Shown piece after piece: positions 42,713-52,184 of a DNA stretch of 64,000 nucleotides. The position numbers were made by a program, and so were the translations under genes. This DNA is from an uncultured Bacteroidales bacterium (GTDB taxonomy: Bacteria > Bacteroidota > Bacteroidia > Bacteroidales > Muribaculaceae): NCBI GenBank assembly GCA_947573135.1, contig CANPDU010000003.1, forward strand, positions 62,001 through 126,000. The letters are read 5' to 3'. The first letter of the stretch is position 1. Each line of letters begins with the position of its first letter. The notes beneath the pieces are model-generated. The model saw nothing but the letters and a program-made list of their open reading frames with translations. It was not told the origin of the DNA and did not search any database.

Positions 42713-43966
42713 ATGATTATCAAACGCGAATATTATCTAAATCAGCTTATTACCGCCAAACATAATGGGCTTATAAAGATTGTTACCGGCCTAAGACGTT
42801 CCGGTAAGTCATATCTGTTATTCCACTTATTCAATGACTATCTGAAAGAGCAGGGAGTTACTGATGATCATATCATTAAAGTGGATTTAGAGGATAGGCG
42901 AAATGCGCCTCTCCGCGATCCGGATGCTTTGCTTGCACATATCGACTCTAAGATGGTGGATGATGACATGTACTACATTCTTCTTGATGAAGTTCAGCAT
43001 GTTCCGGAGTTTGAAGATGTTCTCAACAGTTATCTCAAGATAGAAAATGCCGATGTATATGTCACCGGAAGCAATTCTCGCTTTCTATCGACAGACATAA
43101 TCACAGAATTTAGAGGTCGAGGTGATCAGATTCATGTATATCCGCTTTCCTTTGCCGAATTTATGTCTGTTGACAACCGGCATCCCATTGATGCATGGAG
43201 CGATTACTATACATACGGTGGCCTTCCTCATGTGTTGACTTTAGAAACTCCTAAAAAGAAAATCGACTATATCAAAAGACTATACTCAACTGTCTATATC
43301 AATGATATAGTCGAGAGATATAGAATTAAAGGTGAATCTGAATTGAAAGAATTGATTCAGATAATTGCTTCTGCCATTGGTTCTCCGACAAACCCCAATA
43401 AGTTGGCAAACACCTTCAAAAGCATTAAAAACGTATCTCTGTCAAATAAGACTATTGATAATTACCTGACATACCTTTGCGAGTCATTTCTAACAGAAAA
43501 GGCAATCCGTTATGACATCAAGGGAAAGAAATACATAAACACCCTGTCTAAATATTATTTCACGGATATAGGTGTCAGAAATGCGATTCTCGACTTCAGA
43601 CAGCAAGAAGAGAACCACATTATGGAGAATATCATTTATAACGAGTTAAAAATACGTGGTTTTCAAGTCGATGTCGGTATGGTTGAACACCGAACGACAG
43701 ACAAAGACGGAAAGACTATTCGTAAGCAATATGAAGTGGATTTCGTAGCAAATCAAGGAAGTCAACGCTATTACATTCAGTCTGCGTTCGTAATGCCGAC
43801 AGAAGCCAAAGAGCGGCAGGAATCCGCCTCTTTGCTTAACATTGATGATTCTTTCAAAAAAATCATCATAGTTAAAGACTACATCAAACCCAAAAGAAAC
43901 GATGACGGTATAGTCACCATCGGACTTATTGACTTTCTCCTAAAACCCGAACTTCTGAGTTGGTAA
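42713..43966 (+). CDS. AAA_14/DUF4143 ATPase
   Basis: The 417-residue protein has the AAA_14 N terminus: IKIVTGLRRSGKSYLLF (Walker A) and YYILLDEVQHV (Walker B), a VYVTGSNSRFLS sensor, then the C-terminal DUF4143 domain (about residues 200-370) with a nuclease-like KQYEVDFVAN. The ATG 42713 (MIIKREYYLNQ) is the usual start and has a GGAG seven bases before; the upstream ATG 42689 is an alternative. The family is abundant, often strain-variable in Bacteroidales, and its role is unknown. Codon use is more AT-rich than in flanking genes. Confidence 0.88.
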   Translation: MIIKREYYLNQLITAKHNGLIKIVTGLRRSGKSYLLFHLFNDYLKEQGVTDDHIIKVDLEDRRNAPLRDPDALLAHIDSKMVDDDMYYILLDEVQHVPEFEDVLNSYLKIENADVYVTGSNSRFLSTDIITEFRGRGDQIHVYPLSFAEFMSVDNRHPIDAWSDYYTYGGLPHVLTLETPKKKIDYIKRLYSTVYINDIVERYRIKGESELKELIQIIASAIGSPTNPNKLANTFKSIKNVSLSNKTIDNYLTYLCESFLTEKAIRYDIKGKKYINTLSKYYFTDIGVRNAILDFRQQEENHIMENIIYNELKIRGFQVDVGMVEHRTTDKDGKTIRKQYEVDFVANQGSQRYYIQSAFVMPTEAKERQESASLLNIDDSFKKIIIVKDYIKPKRNDDGIVTIGLIDFLLKPELLSW

Positions 43967-43977
43967 TACAATGTCCC

Positions 43978-44004
43978 TTGCGCCCTCCGCGCCTTTGCGT
44001 GCCA
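43978..44004 (+). repeat. 27-base repeat, copy 1 (right flank of ATPase)
   Basis: A unit beginning TTGCG and containing CTCCGCGCCTTTGCGTGCCA. The second copy at 44042-44068 differs by one base. A related copy lies before the ATPase gene. Confidence 0.8.
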
Positions 44005-44041
44005 CAAAATATCATGCGTCCTCCCCTTAAAAATCGACTCA

Positions 44042-44068
44042 TTGCGTCCTCCGCGCCTTTGCGTGCCA
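44042..44068 (+). repeat. 27-base repeat, copy 2 (right flank of ATPase)
   Basis: Near-identical to copy 1 (one C/T change), 37 bases downstream of it. Such GC-rich 'gcgcctttgcgtgcc' units recur between genes in several Bacteroidetes and are non-coding here. Confidence 0.8.
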
Positions 44069-44100
44069 TCATTACGCCTCCGCGTGATTCAAAATGAGGA

Positions 44101-46413
44101 TCAGAAAGGATATCCGATGGCGAGGTGGAAGGCGAGTGACTTGCCGAACGATGTCATGTTGTAGTAGCCCGAACGGCCTGTGTCATATGGAGCGTGGATG
44201 CCGATGCCGAGGTCGCCGCGCACAACAAGCATGCCGATGTCGAAACGCAGGCCGGCGCCTGTACCGAGAGCTATGTCATTGAGAAATGTACTTGCCTTGA
44301 GCTGTCCGCCGGGACGCTGCGGATCATCTTTCAGCAGCCATACGTTGCCGGCATCGAGGAACAGCGCTCCGTGGAGCGGTCCGGCGATCGGGAAACGGTA
44401 CTCGACATTGGCCTCAAACTTGAATGTACCCGTCTGGTCGAAATATGTATCATCGAGCGCCGGATCGTGATAGCTGCCGGGGCCGATGCTGCGCACCGTA
44501 AACGCCCTGACAGAGTTGGCTCCGCCGCAATAGAACTGCTCGGCATACGGCACCTGGGTCGAATTGCCGTAGGCATGGGCCGCGCCGACAGCAACGCGAC
44601 TCACAATCCAGCTGTCGCCCTCGGTGACGCGGCGTCCGTAGACAAGCTGAGTCGATCCTTTGATAAACTGTGAGAACGGAGTGCCGAACAGCTCTTTCTC
44701 GCCTTTTTTGCCGAATGCGCGGTAGATTGCCCAGAACACATTGCCGGCCTCCTGAATGGTAAACTGCCAGTTCAACGTATTGTCGCGCCCGAAATTACGG
44801 TCGTAGACATAGGTGTAGATCATCTGCGGTATATACTGGCTCTGGAAACTCTGGGCGACAGCCGGATTTGCGTTCATGATCGAGTCAAACACTGCCGTAG
44901 TGTGCATCAGATTGGTATAAGTCAGCTTAATGGGAGTGAATGTGTTTGACACATGCCTCGTCACACGCCAGTCATAGTTGACTGACGCATTGAACTGAGC
45001 CATCTTGAAATAATGAGGACGGTTGAGCAGATCGGCGCCGAGCTGGAAGCGTGTCCAGTTGAGCTGGAACCGGCTGCGCGGTATGAATTTCGGAGCTATG
45101 AGCCGCGGCATCGCAAGCGAAGCGTTCAGTCCGACTTCATAGGAGTTGAATATCGAACGGCTGCCGTGGCCGGTCTGCCACTCATATGATCCGGTGAGAC
45201 CGATTGTCAGTTGCTCGCCGCCGCCGAAGATATTGTTGTTGGTCACTTTGACCGACATACCGGGACCTATATAACTGTTGCTCTTCGACGATCCATTGAT
45301 CTCGAACGCCGCCTCCCACGGAGCGTCGAACGTACAGTCGACAAACACGTTGAGAAGATGGTCTTTTGTATTCGACGAATCAGGCACCGCCGCAATATTG
45401 ATCGAATTGAAGATGCCGAGGCGCGACAGATTAGTCTGAGTGCGGTTCATGTCCCGCACGGAGAAAACGCGTCCCGGACGGAAAGTGACGTTCTCAGGTA
45501 TGAGCTTCGACCGGAACTTTGACGGTTTCATCTGTATCAGCGTCGCGCGCGGCGTCACAATCGTATCGGCAACTCCTCCGCCCTGATGACGGTTGGCTAC
45601 TACAATGACTTTACCTGTGCGGTAACGCTGAAGGGCAAATTTGGGTGTGTTGGCCGCCAGCATTATCTTCATCAGTATGCGTCCCGGCTGCGCGATGCTG
45701 TCGGCAAGATACTCGATATAGTCAGGCCGGAAGAAATAATATCCGCGGTTACGCAGACTGTTGGTGATACGTGTGCGCGCAATGTTGAGCGAGTCGGTCG
45801 AATATCTCATGGTCGACGTCAGATACGGATCGCGGCGCACCAGCGAGTCGATCATATGGTTGAGAGCGGTTGTATCGGGGAGCAGTTCGACTACCTCCAT
45901 CGGATAAGCCGGACCGGGAGTGATCGTATACCGTATCTTGGCCTTCTTGGGATTGCGGCCTTTGACAAGCTCATAAGTCGCCGCACCGCGGAAATAACCG
46001 TTGTTATCGAGTATCTCGTCGATCATCCTCGTGCGCACTTCAGGCCGCACGTCTGACACAAGCACCGGTTCGGCTACCAGTTTCTCATAAAGCCAGTGTT
46101 TCAGTCCCGACGGCGGATTGCTCCAGTTGTTGTAGACCCACAGTCCGAGCGGAAACGGATAGTGCCAGTGAAGCATCTTCCAGTAGTTGTTGGGCGGCAC
46201 GTCGACAGCCGAACGTATCGAACTCTCGAGCGCAGACGGAACCTTGACTGAATCTTCGGTGAACTCCACCTTTTTCAGTCCGTTGTAGAGCAGTTCGTCG
46301 TCGGGAATGCGACGCGTCGTCGAGCACGCCCACAGCAGACATCCGGCGATCAGAGCCGCAACGCCGCGCACACAGAGGGTCATGATTCTATTTCGTGGAT
46401 CCGGAGTTTTCAT
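44101..46413 (-). CDS. tamL: TamL lipoprotein, BamA/TamA family outer membrane protein
   Basis: The 770-residue protein has a lipoprotein signal (Cys30, LLWACSTT), POTRA-like repeats in the N-terminal 300 residues, and a BamA-type barrel (surface-array region about 400-770) with the FGRDNTLNWQF, GGANSVRAF and FRFDIGMLVV-like blocks and a terminal Phe. Lipidated TamA in Bacteroidetes is called TamL and works with TamB to move lipids or proteins to the outer membrane. Start is the ATG 46413, overlapping tamB by 26 bases, or the ATG 46383. It is the downstream partner of tamB. Confidence 0.88.
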   Translation of the reverse strand: MKTPDPRNRIMTLCVRGVAALIAGCLLWACSTTRRIPDDELLYNGLKKVEFTEDSVKVPSALESSIRSAVDVPPNNYWKMLHWHYPFPLGLWVYNNWSNPPSGLKHWLYEKLVAEPVLVSDVRPEVRTRMIDEILDNNGYFRGAATYELVKGRNPKKAKIRYTITPGPAYPMEVVELLPDTTALNHMIDSLVRRDPYLTSTMRYSTDSLNIARTRITNSLRNRGYYFFRPDYIEYLADSIAQPGRILMKIMLAANTPKFALQRYRTGKVIVVANRHQGGGVADTIVTPRATLIQMKPSKFRSKLIPENVTFRPGRVFSVRDMNRTQTNLSRLGIFNSINIAAVPDSSNTKDHLLNVFVDCTFDAPWEAAFEINGSSKSNSYIGPGMSVKVTNNNIFGGGEQLTIGLTGSYEWQTGHGSRSIFNSYEVGLNASLAMPRLIAPKFIPRSRFQLNWTRFQLGADLLNRPHYFKMAQFNASVNYDWRVTRHVSNTFTPIKLTYTNLMHTTAVFDSIMNANPAVAQSFQSQYIPQMIYTYVYDRNFGRDNTLNWQFTIQEAGNVFWAIYRAFGKKGEKELFGTPFSQFIKGSTQLVYGRRVTEGDSWIVSRVAVGAAHAYGNSTQVPYAEQFYCGGANSVRAFTVRSIGPGSYHDPALDDTYFDQTGTFKFEANVEYRFPIAGPLHGALFLDAGNVWLLKDDPQRPGGQLKASTFLNDIALGTGAGLRFDIGMLVVRGDLGIGIHAPYDTGRSGYYNMTSFGKSLAFHLAIGYPF

Positions 46414-49400
46414 CTTCTTTGGGTTTACGTCTCAAAAATTTAAACATATCGCCGATGCGGTTGAGCTTGCGGCGGTAGACAAAGCCGACGCCGGTCTGAG
46501 TGATCTCGCCCTCGAGTATGCTTTCATAGCCCGTGTGACGGAATATGCGCACATACATCGTGTGACTGTTGTTGAGATAATAGTCAAACGATATGTCGTT
46601 GATAAGATTCTGCGAGAAATTCTCGTCGGCATTGGCGTCGGTCGAATAATTCCCGCCGATAACGATCTTGAAACGGTCGTTGAACAGCGATTTCGACACC
46701 TGATAGCTGTAGCTCGTCGTCTGCGAGCTCGAACCGTCGACAGTGCGGTTATACTGATCGATGCCGAAACTGATATCGACACCCTTGATGTTGTTGGCCG
46801 CCCAGCTGTTGAGCTGCGACTCGAGGAACGAATAGAGCGCGTTGCCCGAAATCGAGGCGTCGCCTTTGGTGCCCGGCCCGGTATAGATGCCGTAGAGCAG
46901 CATGTTCATGGCCTGATTGGCGCGCTGGTCGGCGCTCATCGACTGCAGTTCGTTGGCCACGGTCACATCGTCGCCCGTCGAAAGGTCGAAAGCCACATCC
47001 ATGCGGTCGAGCGTGCCGGTGACGTTAAGCATCACATCGAAGTTGACCAGACGCGAGTTCTGGCCCGTCTGGGTGACGTTAGCCTTGATCACGTCGGTGG
47101 CATGGACGTTGAGCGTCGGGTTCATGATATCGCCGTTGAAGGCGACATAGCTGTTATTGTCGAATTCGAAATTCTTTTCAGACATAAACGGCGGCGAATA
47201 TCTGACATAGCCGTTGTTGATGTCGAGGCGCCCGGTCATGCGTCCGTCGCTGAGCGGCGACATTGTGTAGTTGAGTGTACCGTCGGCCTCGATCTGCACA
47301 CGGTTTTTCCCGTCGCTCGAAAGATTGACTCCAATAGTCGTACCACTCTCTATCGTCAGCGACGCATCGAGTATCATTGCCATCTCTGAAGATGTGATGC
47401 TGTCGGCGATCATCACAGCGGTAGTGTCGGTGAAATTGACAAACTTGACCATATCTCCTGTCGACTGCGACGCTATCGCATTAGCTGCATCGGAAATCAC
47501 ATAAGTCACATGGGTCGGCGGCACGATGCGAAGATCGGCGTTGACAAACAGCAGACTCATGTCGCCGTGGACACGCGAGTCGAGCGATATGAAAGCCTTA
47601 CCGTAGATATCGGCACCCTTGCGGGCGCGGTTTGTGTTGACGAGCTGCATATTGTCGGCCTTGAGAGTAAGGTCGATCTTAGGTGATGCGAGCGACGAGA
47701 TATCGACATCACCATTGATATACAGCGGATTATCATTGACGCCCCTGATCGTGAACCGGTCGAAGCTGACAAGATTGTCGACAACCGGAATTTTCTCGGG
47801 ACTGAACGTATACTCCGTGCCGGTCATGTTAAGCAGTATGGCCGTGCTGTCAAAATCGAGATAGCCGTTGAATACCGGCGCGTCTTTCTCACCCGAAATC
47901 TTCATTGTGCCGTTGAGCACACCGCGCAGCTTGGCCATGCGCGGCGGCAGGAAGGGATTGACAGTGGCGAGCGGGAAGCGTATCATCGAGAAATCGAGAT
48001 TGTAGGGCGACGTCGAGGTCGAGTCGTTGAGCGCTCCGGCCAGAGTCATAGTCTTCATCCCGTCTACATAAACGTCAGATTTGGCATAGAGAGTTCCGCC
48101 GGGGCGTGTCGTCACATCGAAATCAACTTTCATCGACGCCACACGCTCTTTGCCGTAATAAAAATTGATCACTTCAAGATCACCGACTCCGTTAATATCT
48201 CCGTTGACCTGACGCAAGCTGATATCGGCGTTAAGATCGCCTTTGATCGGCGGTGCGAAGGGATTGATCGACACCCAGTCGGCAAGATGGATGTCACTGA
48301 GGCTTATGTTCAGATCCTCCTGACCGTCGCTGCCCTCTATGTGCTTTGTAAGGACCGACAGCCTGCTCTTGCCTCCGGTCATGACAAGGTTGGCGTCGAT
48401 ATGCTTTGTCGGAATGCTGTAAGATATGAAATTGTCTTCGTTGACGACCCACGGCTGATAACCTATGACCTGATCAGTCGGCACGAGGCGCAGCGTCGCA
48501 ACCGAATCCACAATATCGGCTTTCATGCCGACATCAAATCCCTGGCGGCGCGAAATATTGCTTTGAGTCAGGCGCAGGCCGGCCTCATTATGGGCGATAT
48601 ATCCTCCGAGATTGACGTGCGCCCAGTCATCGAATGTGCCGGGGCGGTTCTCCACCCTGGCGTTGAACGCCATAAACTCTCCGTGCTGATCAACCGTGAG
48701 GCCGATGGTGTCGAGACGCGTCGTTCCCGTCACAAAACCGATCACACGCGAGTCGAGTCGCAAAGTCGAATCATTGGCAGCGCCGAGATTTAACTTTCTG
48801 AATGCCATCTTGCTTGAAGACAGCACATCGGTAATAGCATTGTTGGATCCGGCCGACACATCGAGATCAAACCGGGGGAGCGCATTGTGGATCTCTTCGA
48901 CGTTGAAAACCATTGCGGCGATCTGACGGTCGAGCACAGCTGAAAAATCAGAGAAGCGGGCCATTAGAGAGTCGAGCGATGAAGGACTGGTGAAACGCGC
49001 CGTGAGATCACGGTTATGGAGCGAAATATCTGTTATAGAATCGTTGGAATCGAGGCGCGCCTTTATATCAGAAAGGCTTATATGACTGGCCGGCTGCACA
49101 TAATCGAGGTCGGTCAGCGTCAGTTCGCCGCTGACGGTATTGGACTGCCTGTCGACAGAAGCGTTGCCTGAAAGGTTGAACGACAGAGTGCTTTCGAGTT
49201 CTGATAGTTTCAGTGCGTAGAGATCAATTTCGTCTCCGCCGGCAGTCAGACTCCATTGATACGGCTCCGGCGACAGATTGCCGTCGGCGACAACTTTAAT
49301 CCTTGTATCAGGATTGTCGGAATGGAGATCGATGTGTCCTCGGCCATCGGAAATAACAGCGGTGAGGTATATATCACGGTAGGTATAGTCACCGTAGCGC

Positions 49401-51139
49401 GCGCTTTTAACCTCAAGAGCCGCATCGGCTTTCATTGCCGGAGAGAAAGGATTATAGCCATGACCATTTACTTTCAGACCGGCCGTCACCTCGCCGGCTC
49501 CGAGATTGGGCATGAATGTCTGCACCGGGAAATCGACGACCGAAAGATCGGCCTTATAATCCTCGCCTCTCGAATTCCAGTGACCGTCGAGAGCAACCGT
49601 TCCGCCGCCGGTCTTCACCTTAACATTTCCGTCGACAACACCTGACCACATCCTGACGCGGCCATTGAGAGCCATGCGCGGAATGTTGAGATCCTTGCCT
49701 GCCTCCTTACCCATCACGCCGTTTTTGATAGCGTTGACGTTGATAACGTTGCCCGACAGAGCGATGTCGCCCGTCAGGCGGTTCATATCTGTCAGGTTGC
49801 CGACATAGCCTTTGCCGCTGACATTCACGCAGCCGTTGACCGCGAGTTTAAGTCGGTCGATGTCAAGTCGGCCCATCGTGCCGTCGACAGCTATATCAAC
49901 GCCGACACGGTCGCGCGCCGGAAGAGTCACCAGATAAGGCAAAAAGGCCGGAAACATCATACGCAGGTCGGCCACGCCCACTCCGCCTCCGACATCAAGC
50001 CTTAACGGCAGCGACGGGTCAGACATAAGATCGCCCATGCCCATGAGCATCCCGATATCAAGATCTGTTGTTTCAGTCGTGAGACGTAAATTATCGAGAT
50101 GCATCGCCGCCGAGTCGAGAGCAAAGGTTCCTTCGGCATTAAGCCTTACGCCGCAACGTTCGGTACCCTTCAGTTTCAGAGGCAAGCGCAGCGTGGTCGC
50201 CTGATCATAAAAATGACTGACAGTCAGGTCAAGCGAATCAACCGCAATATATGCGAAATCGAGGCCGGGCATCGGCGAAACGCCGCGGGTAGTATAAAGG
50301 GCTTTCGAACCGGTAAACGCAATGGAGTCGATCTCGATTGTCCACGGCGCCGACATCACTGTGTCAGCGGCCGCAACAACGGGAGTCGCCGCCACAGTTG
50401 CGGAGTCAGGAGCTATATAGGCTGCAGCGAGACCTTGTCCGCCGAAACATCCGAGTCTGACGATCTGCGATTTAAGATCTATCAGACCGTCGGTCAGCCG
50501 GCCGTCGGCAATCGTCGCGCCGAGCGAGTCGATCGCCGGGAGCAGACGCATCTTATATGTGAAATCATGAAGCGCCAGATCGCCGAGCCTTATGCTCATA
50601 GAGGTCGGCTCAGCCGGAGGAGCCGAAACAGTTGATGTATCGGGAGATATGACCATTGAGACAGTCGCATCAGAAATGTCGCCGCTCTCAATGTCGATCG
50701 CCATATCTTTAAGCCCGACAGTCACCGGACGAAGATCAAGAGATCGTGCGGCAATAGTCATATACATCGCCGAGTCAGGCGAGCCCATCACGAAACGCGC
50801 GTCGCTGAGCGACACTTCGCTGACTTTAGCCTCACCCTTAAGCAAGGGCAACAGTCCGACCGAAGTTGAAAGTTCGGACGCGGCAATAATAGTATCACCC
50901 TGCTGCACAAGGCTCAGCCCTCCGAGAGACAGTTTCAGCGGAAAACCGAACCTGAAACTGTCTAAGGTCATCTCCACACCCGGACGCAAGTTCATACGCT
51001 CGACGATCTTAGCGCGTAATTCTTCCTGAAGCCAGGGAGAATACAGGGCCACGACCGTGCCGACTACAAGGAGCACCAGAGCCAGCACCACGAAGCCGAA
51101 AGCCTTAAATATTTTTCTTATTACAATAGCAGGTTTCAC
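46388..51139 (-). CDS. tamB: TamB-like translocation and assembly protein
   Basis: The 1583-residue protein has one N-terminal membrane helix (about residues 10-35), a very long repetitive beta-strand region consistent with a periplasm-spanning beta-taco groove, and a C-terminal TamB (DUF490) domain (about 1150-1540, with LMNMLLYGIYTGP-like and SFDRFTIRG segments). TamB and relatives bridge inner and outer membranes and move phospholipid. The tamL gene overlaps its 3' end. Its length and position are typical of Bacteroidales. Confidence 0.92.
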   Translation of the reverse strand: MKPAIVIRKIFKAFGFVVLALVLLVVGTVVALYSPWLQEELRAKIVERMNLRPGVEMTLDSFRFGFPLKLSLGGLSLVQQGDTIIAASELSTSVGLLPLLKGEAKVSEVSLSDARFVMGSPDSAMYMTIAARSLDLRPVTVGLKDMAIDIESGDISDATVSMVISPDTSTVSAPPAEPTSMSIRLGDLALHDFTYKMRLLPAIDSLGATIADGRLTDGLIDLKSQIVRLGCFGGQGLAAAYIAPDSATVAATPVVAAADTVMSAPWTIEIDSIAFTGSKALYTTRGVSPMPGLDFAYIAVDSLDLTVSHFYDQATTLRLPLKLKGTERCGVRLNAEGTFALDSAAMHLDNLRLTTETTDLDIGMLMGMGDLMSDPSLPLRLDVGGGVGVADLRMMFPAFLPYLVTLPARDRVGVDIAVDGTMGRLDIDRLKLAVNGCVNVSGKGYVGNLTDMNRLTGDIALSGNVINVNAIKNGVMGKEAGKDLNIPRMALNGRVRMWSGVVDGNVKVKTGGGTVALDGHWNSRGEDYKADLSVVDFPVQTFMPNLGAGEVTAGLKVNGHGYNPFSPAMKADAALEVKSARYGDYTYRDIYLTAVISDGRGHIDLHSDNPDTRIKVVADGNLSPEPYQWSLTAGGDEIDLYALKLSELESTLSFNLSGNASVDRQSNTVSGELTLTDLDYVQPASHISLSDIKARLDSNDSITDISLHNRDLTARFTSPSSLDSLMARFSDFSAVLDRQIAAMVFNVEEIHNALPRFDLDVSAGSNNAITDVLSSSKMAFRKLNLGAANDSTLRLDSRVIGFVTGTTRLDTIGLTVDQHGEFMAFNARVENRPGTFDDWAHVNLGGYIAHNEAGLRLTQSNISRRQGFDVGMKADIVDSVATLRLVPTDQVIGYQPWVVNEDNFISYSIPTKHIDANLVMTGGKSRLSVLTKHIEGSDGQEDLNISLSDIHLADWVSINPFAPPIKGDLNADISLRQVNGDINGVGDLEVINFYYGKERVASMKVDFDVTTRPGGTLYAKSDVYVDGMKTMTLAGALNDSTSTSPYNLDFSMIRFPLATVNPFLPPRMAKLRGVLNGTMKISGEKDAPVFNGYLDFDSTAILLNMTGTEYTFSPEKIPVVDNLVSFDRFTIRGVNDNPLYINGDVDISSLASPKIDLTLKADNMQLVNTNRARKGADIYGKAFISLDSRVHGDMSLLFVNADLRIVPPTHVTYVISDAANAIASQSTGDMVKFVNFTDTTAVMIADSITSSEMAMILDASLTIESGTTIGVNLSSDGKNRVQIEADGTLNYTMSPLSDGRMTGRLDINNGYVRYSPPFMSEKNFEFDNNSYVAFNGDIMNPTLNVHATDVIKANVTQTGQNSRLVNFDVMLNVTGTLDRMDVAFDLSTGDDVTVANELQSMSADQRANQAMNMLLYGIYTGPGTKGDASISGNALYSFLESQLNSWAANNIKGVDISFGIDQYNRTVDGSSSQTTSYSYQVSKSLFNDRFKIVIGGNYSTDANADENFSQNLINDISFDYYLNNSHTMYVRIFRHTGYESILEGEITQTGVGFVYRRKLNRIGDMFKFLRRKPKEDENSGSTK

Positions 51140-51216
51140 TGAGCGATGAATTATTCGGACGAATGTTATTTAAGTAAATAACCGCGTCGGAGCGCCGTTG
51201 GTTTATAGGACAACTG

Positions 51217-51248
51217 CAAAAATAATAAATCCCTCTGTCACCCGCAAA
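51217..51248 (-). promoter_or_regulatory. Promoter of tamB-tamL
   Basis: Minus-strand TTTG (51245-51248) and TATTTTTG (51217-51224) are separated by 20 bases, a full match. The leader is about 75 bases. Confidence 0.72.
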
Positions 51249-51271
51249 AAATCAACAAATTGCGAATAATC

Positions 51272-51970
51272 TCACTTCCGTTTTTGTGCAGCCCGGCGGA
51301 GGATGCGGCGGTCGCGACGCGAGAGAGGGCGGCGCGGGATCTCAGGCTGCGAGGACTCAGAGAGCTCGGAGATCTCGGAGGACTCTGAGCACTCTGATTT
51401 GTCGGACTCGTCAGACTCGTCGGACTGAGGCATGAGGATCTCTGAGTCGGCAAGGTTGAGGAGCGCGCGGTCGGCCGAACGGGTCGAGTCATGTGAAACG
51501 ACAAGCAGCGACAACCGACAGCGTACCTGAAGTGCGACAAGGCGCTTCATGACGTAGGCAGCCGAGGCATTGCGGCCGAACGACAGAGCGGCAATGCGTG
51601 TCACCGAGTCAATGACGAACGTGCGGATATCGGTCGTAGCGACAGCCTCCTCTATTCCTGCGATTACGAGATCAGCGTAGTCGGTGGTGTCGTCGGGCGA
51701 CTCGTATTCGGGTGTGAATACATAGAGATTTTCAACTGATGAATGACGGCCGATGATATCTTCGACACGGCCTTCGGCGTTTACATAGGCGACCGGACGG
51801 CCGTTTTCGGCAAGTGAGGCGGCAATGTCAAGAGCGACCGACGATTTGTCGACCTGACGGGGAGCGTGAATGAGAGCGGTTTTACCTTCTTTCCACAGGT
51901 TACTGAACAGATAGACAGTCTTGGGAAGGGTGCTGAAGTACTGAACGGCAGAGACAAATTTGTGTTTCAT
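51272..51970 (-). CDS. RecA-like ATPase with degenerate P-loop and acidic-serine tail
   Basis: The 232-residue protein has a RecA-superfamily core (about residues 20-180): a degenerate Walker A, HAPRQVDKSS (35-44), lacking the usual glycine before Lys; VAYVNAEGR; and a Walker B-like RTFVIDSVTRIAAL. A low-complexity Ser/Asp/Glu tail (about 184-212) precedes a basic end (RRPLSRRDRRILRRAAQKRK). Mobilisation or DNA-processing roles are known for such small ATPases, but none is assigned here. It is not tied to other genes. Confidence 0.7.
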   Translation of the reverse strand: MKHKFVSAVQYFSTLPKTVYLFSNLWKEGKTALIHAPRQVDKSSVALDIAASLAENGRPVAYVNAEGRVEDIIGRHSSVENLYVFTPEYESPDDTTDYADLVIAGIEEAVATTDIRTFVIDSVTRIAALSFGRNASAAYVMKRLVALQVRCRLSLLVVSHDSTRSADRALLNLADSEILMPQSDESDESDKSECSESSEISELSESSQPEIPRRPLSRRDRRILRRAAQKRK

Positions 51971-52008
51971 TTTTAAATGCGTATTTGTTGTTAAAATTAT
52001 TTTGATTG

Positions 52009-52039
52009 CAAAATTACAATTTAATTCGATATTCGCAAA
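52009..52039 (-). promoter_or_regulatory. Promoter of the RecA-like ATPase gene
   Basis: Minus-strand TTTG (52036-52039) and TAATTTTG (52009-52016) are separated by 19 bases. The leader is about 35 bases. Confidence 0.72.
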
Positions 52040-52131
52040 TAATATCCAATAAAAATTTCACGAGAAAATTTATCTTGCGACAATGATGCCATTACCATGT
52101 AAAAAAGTTTGATATTTCGCGTTATATAAAT

Positions 52132-52162
52132 TTTGGCAAGGTAAAAATAATAACTACATTTG
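52132..52162 (+). promoter_or_regulatory. Promoter of the lplA-gcv operon
   Basis: TTTG (52132-52135) and TACATTTG (52155-52162) are separated by 19 bases, an exact consensus pair. The ATG of the lipoate ligase follows after 22 bases. Confidence 0.78.
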
Positions 52163-52184
52163 CATAAACGCTATACACCCCTCG

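Noticed and set aside
42713..43966. A toxin-antitoxin or defence system around the AAA_14 ATPase
   Set aside because: The gene is alone, with no partner gene in the pocket; family membership by itself does not indicate defence.
46307..47389. 360-residue open frame on the plus strand opposite tamB/tamL
   Set aside because: It lies fully antisense to two well-supported genes, its translation is rich in Arg/His/Val without motifs, and it has no promoter; this is the usual mirror frame of GC-rich coding sequence.
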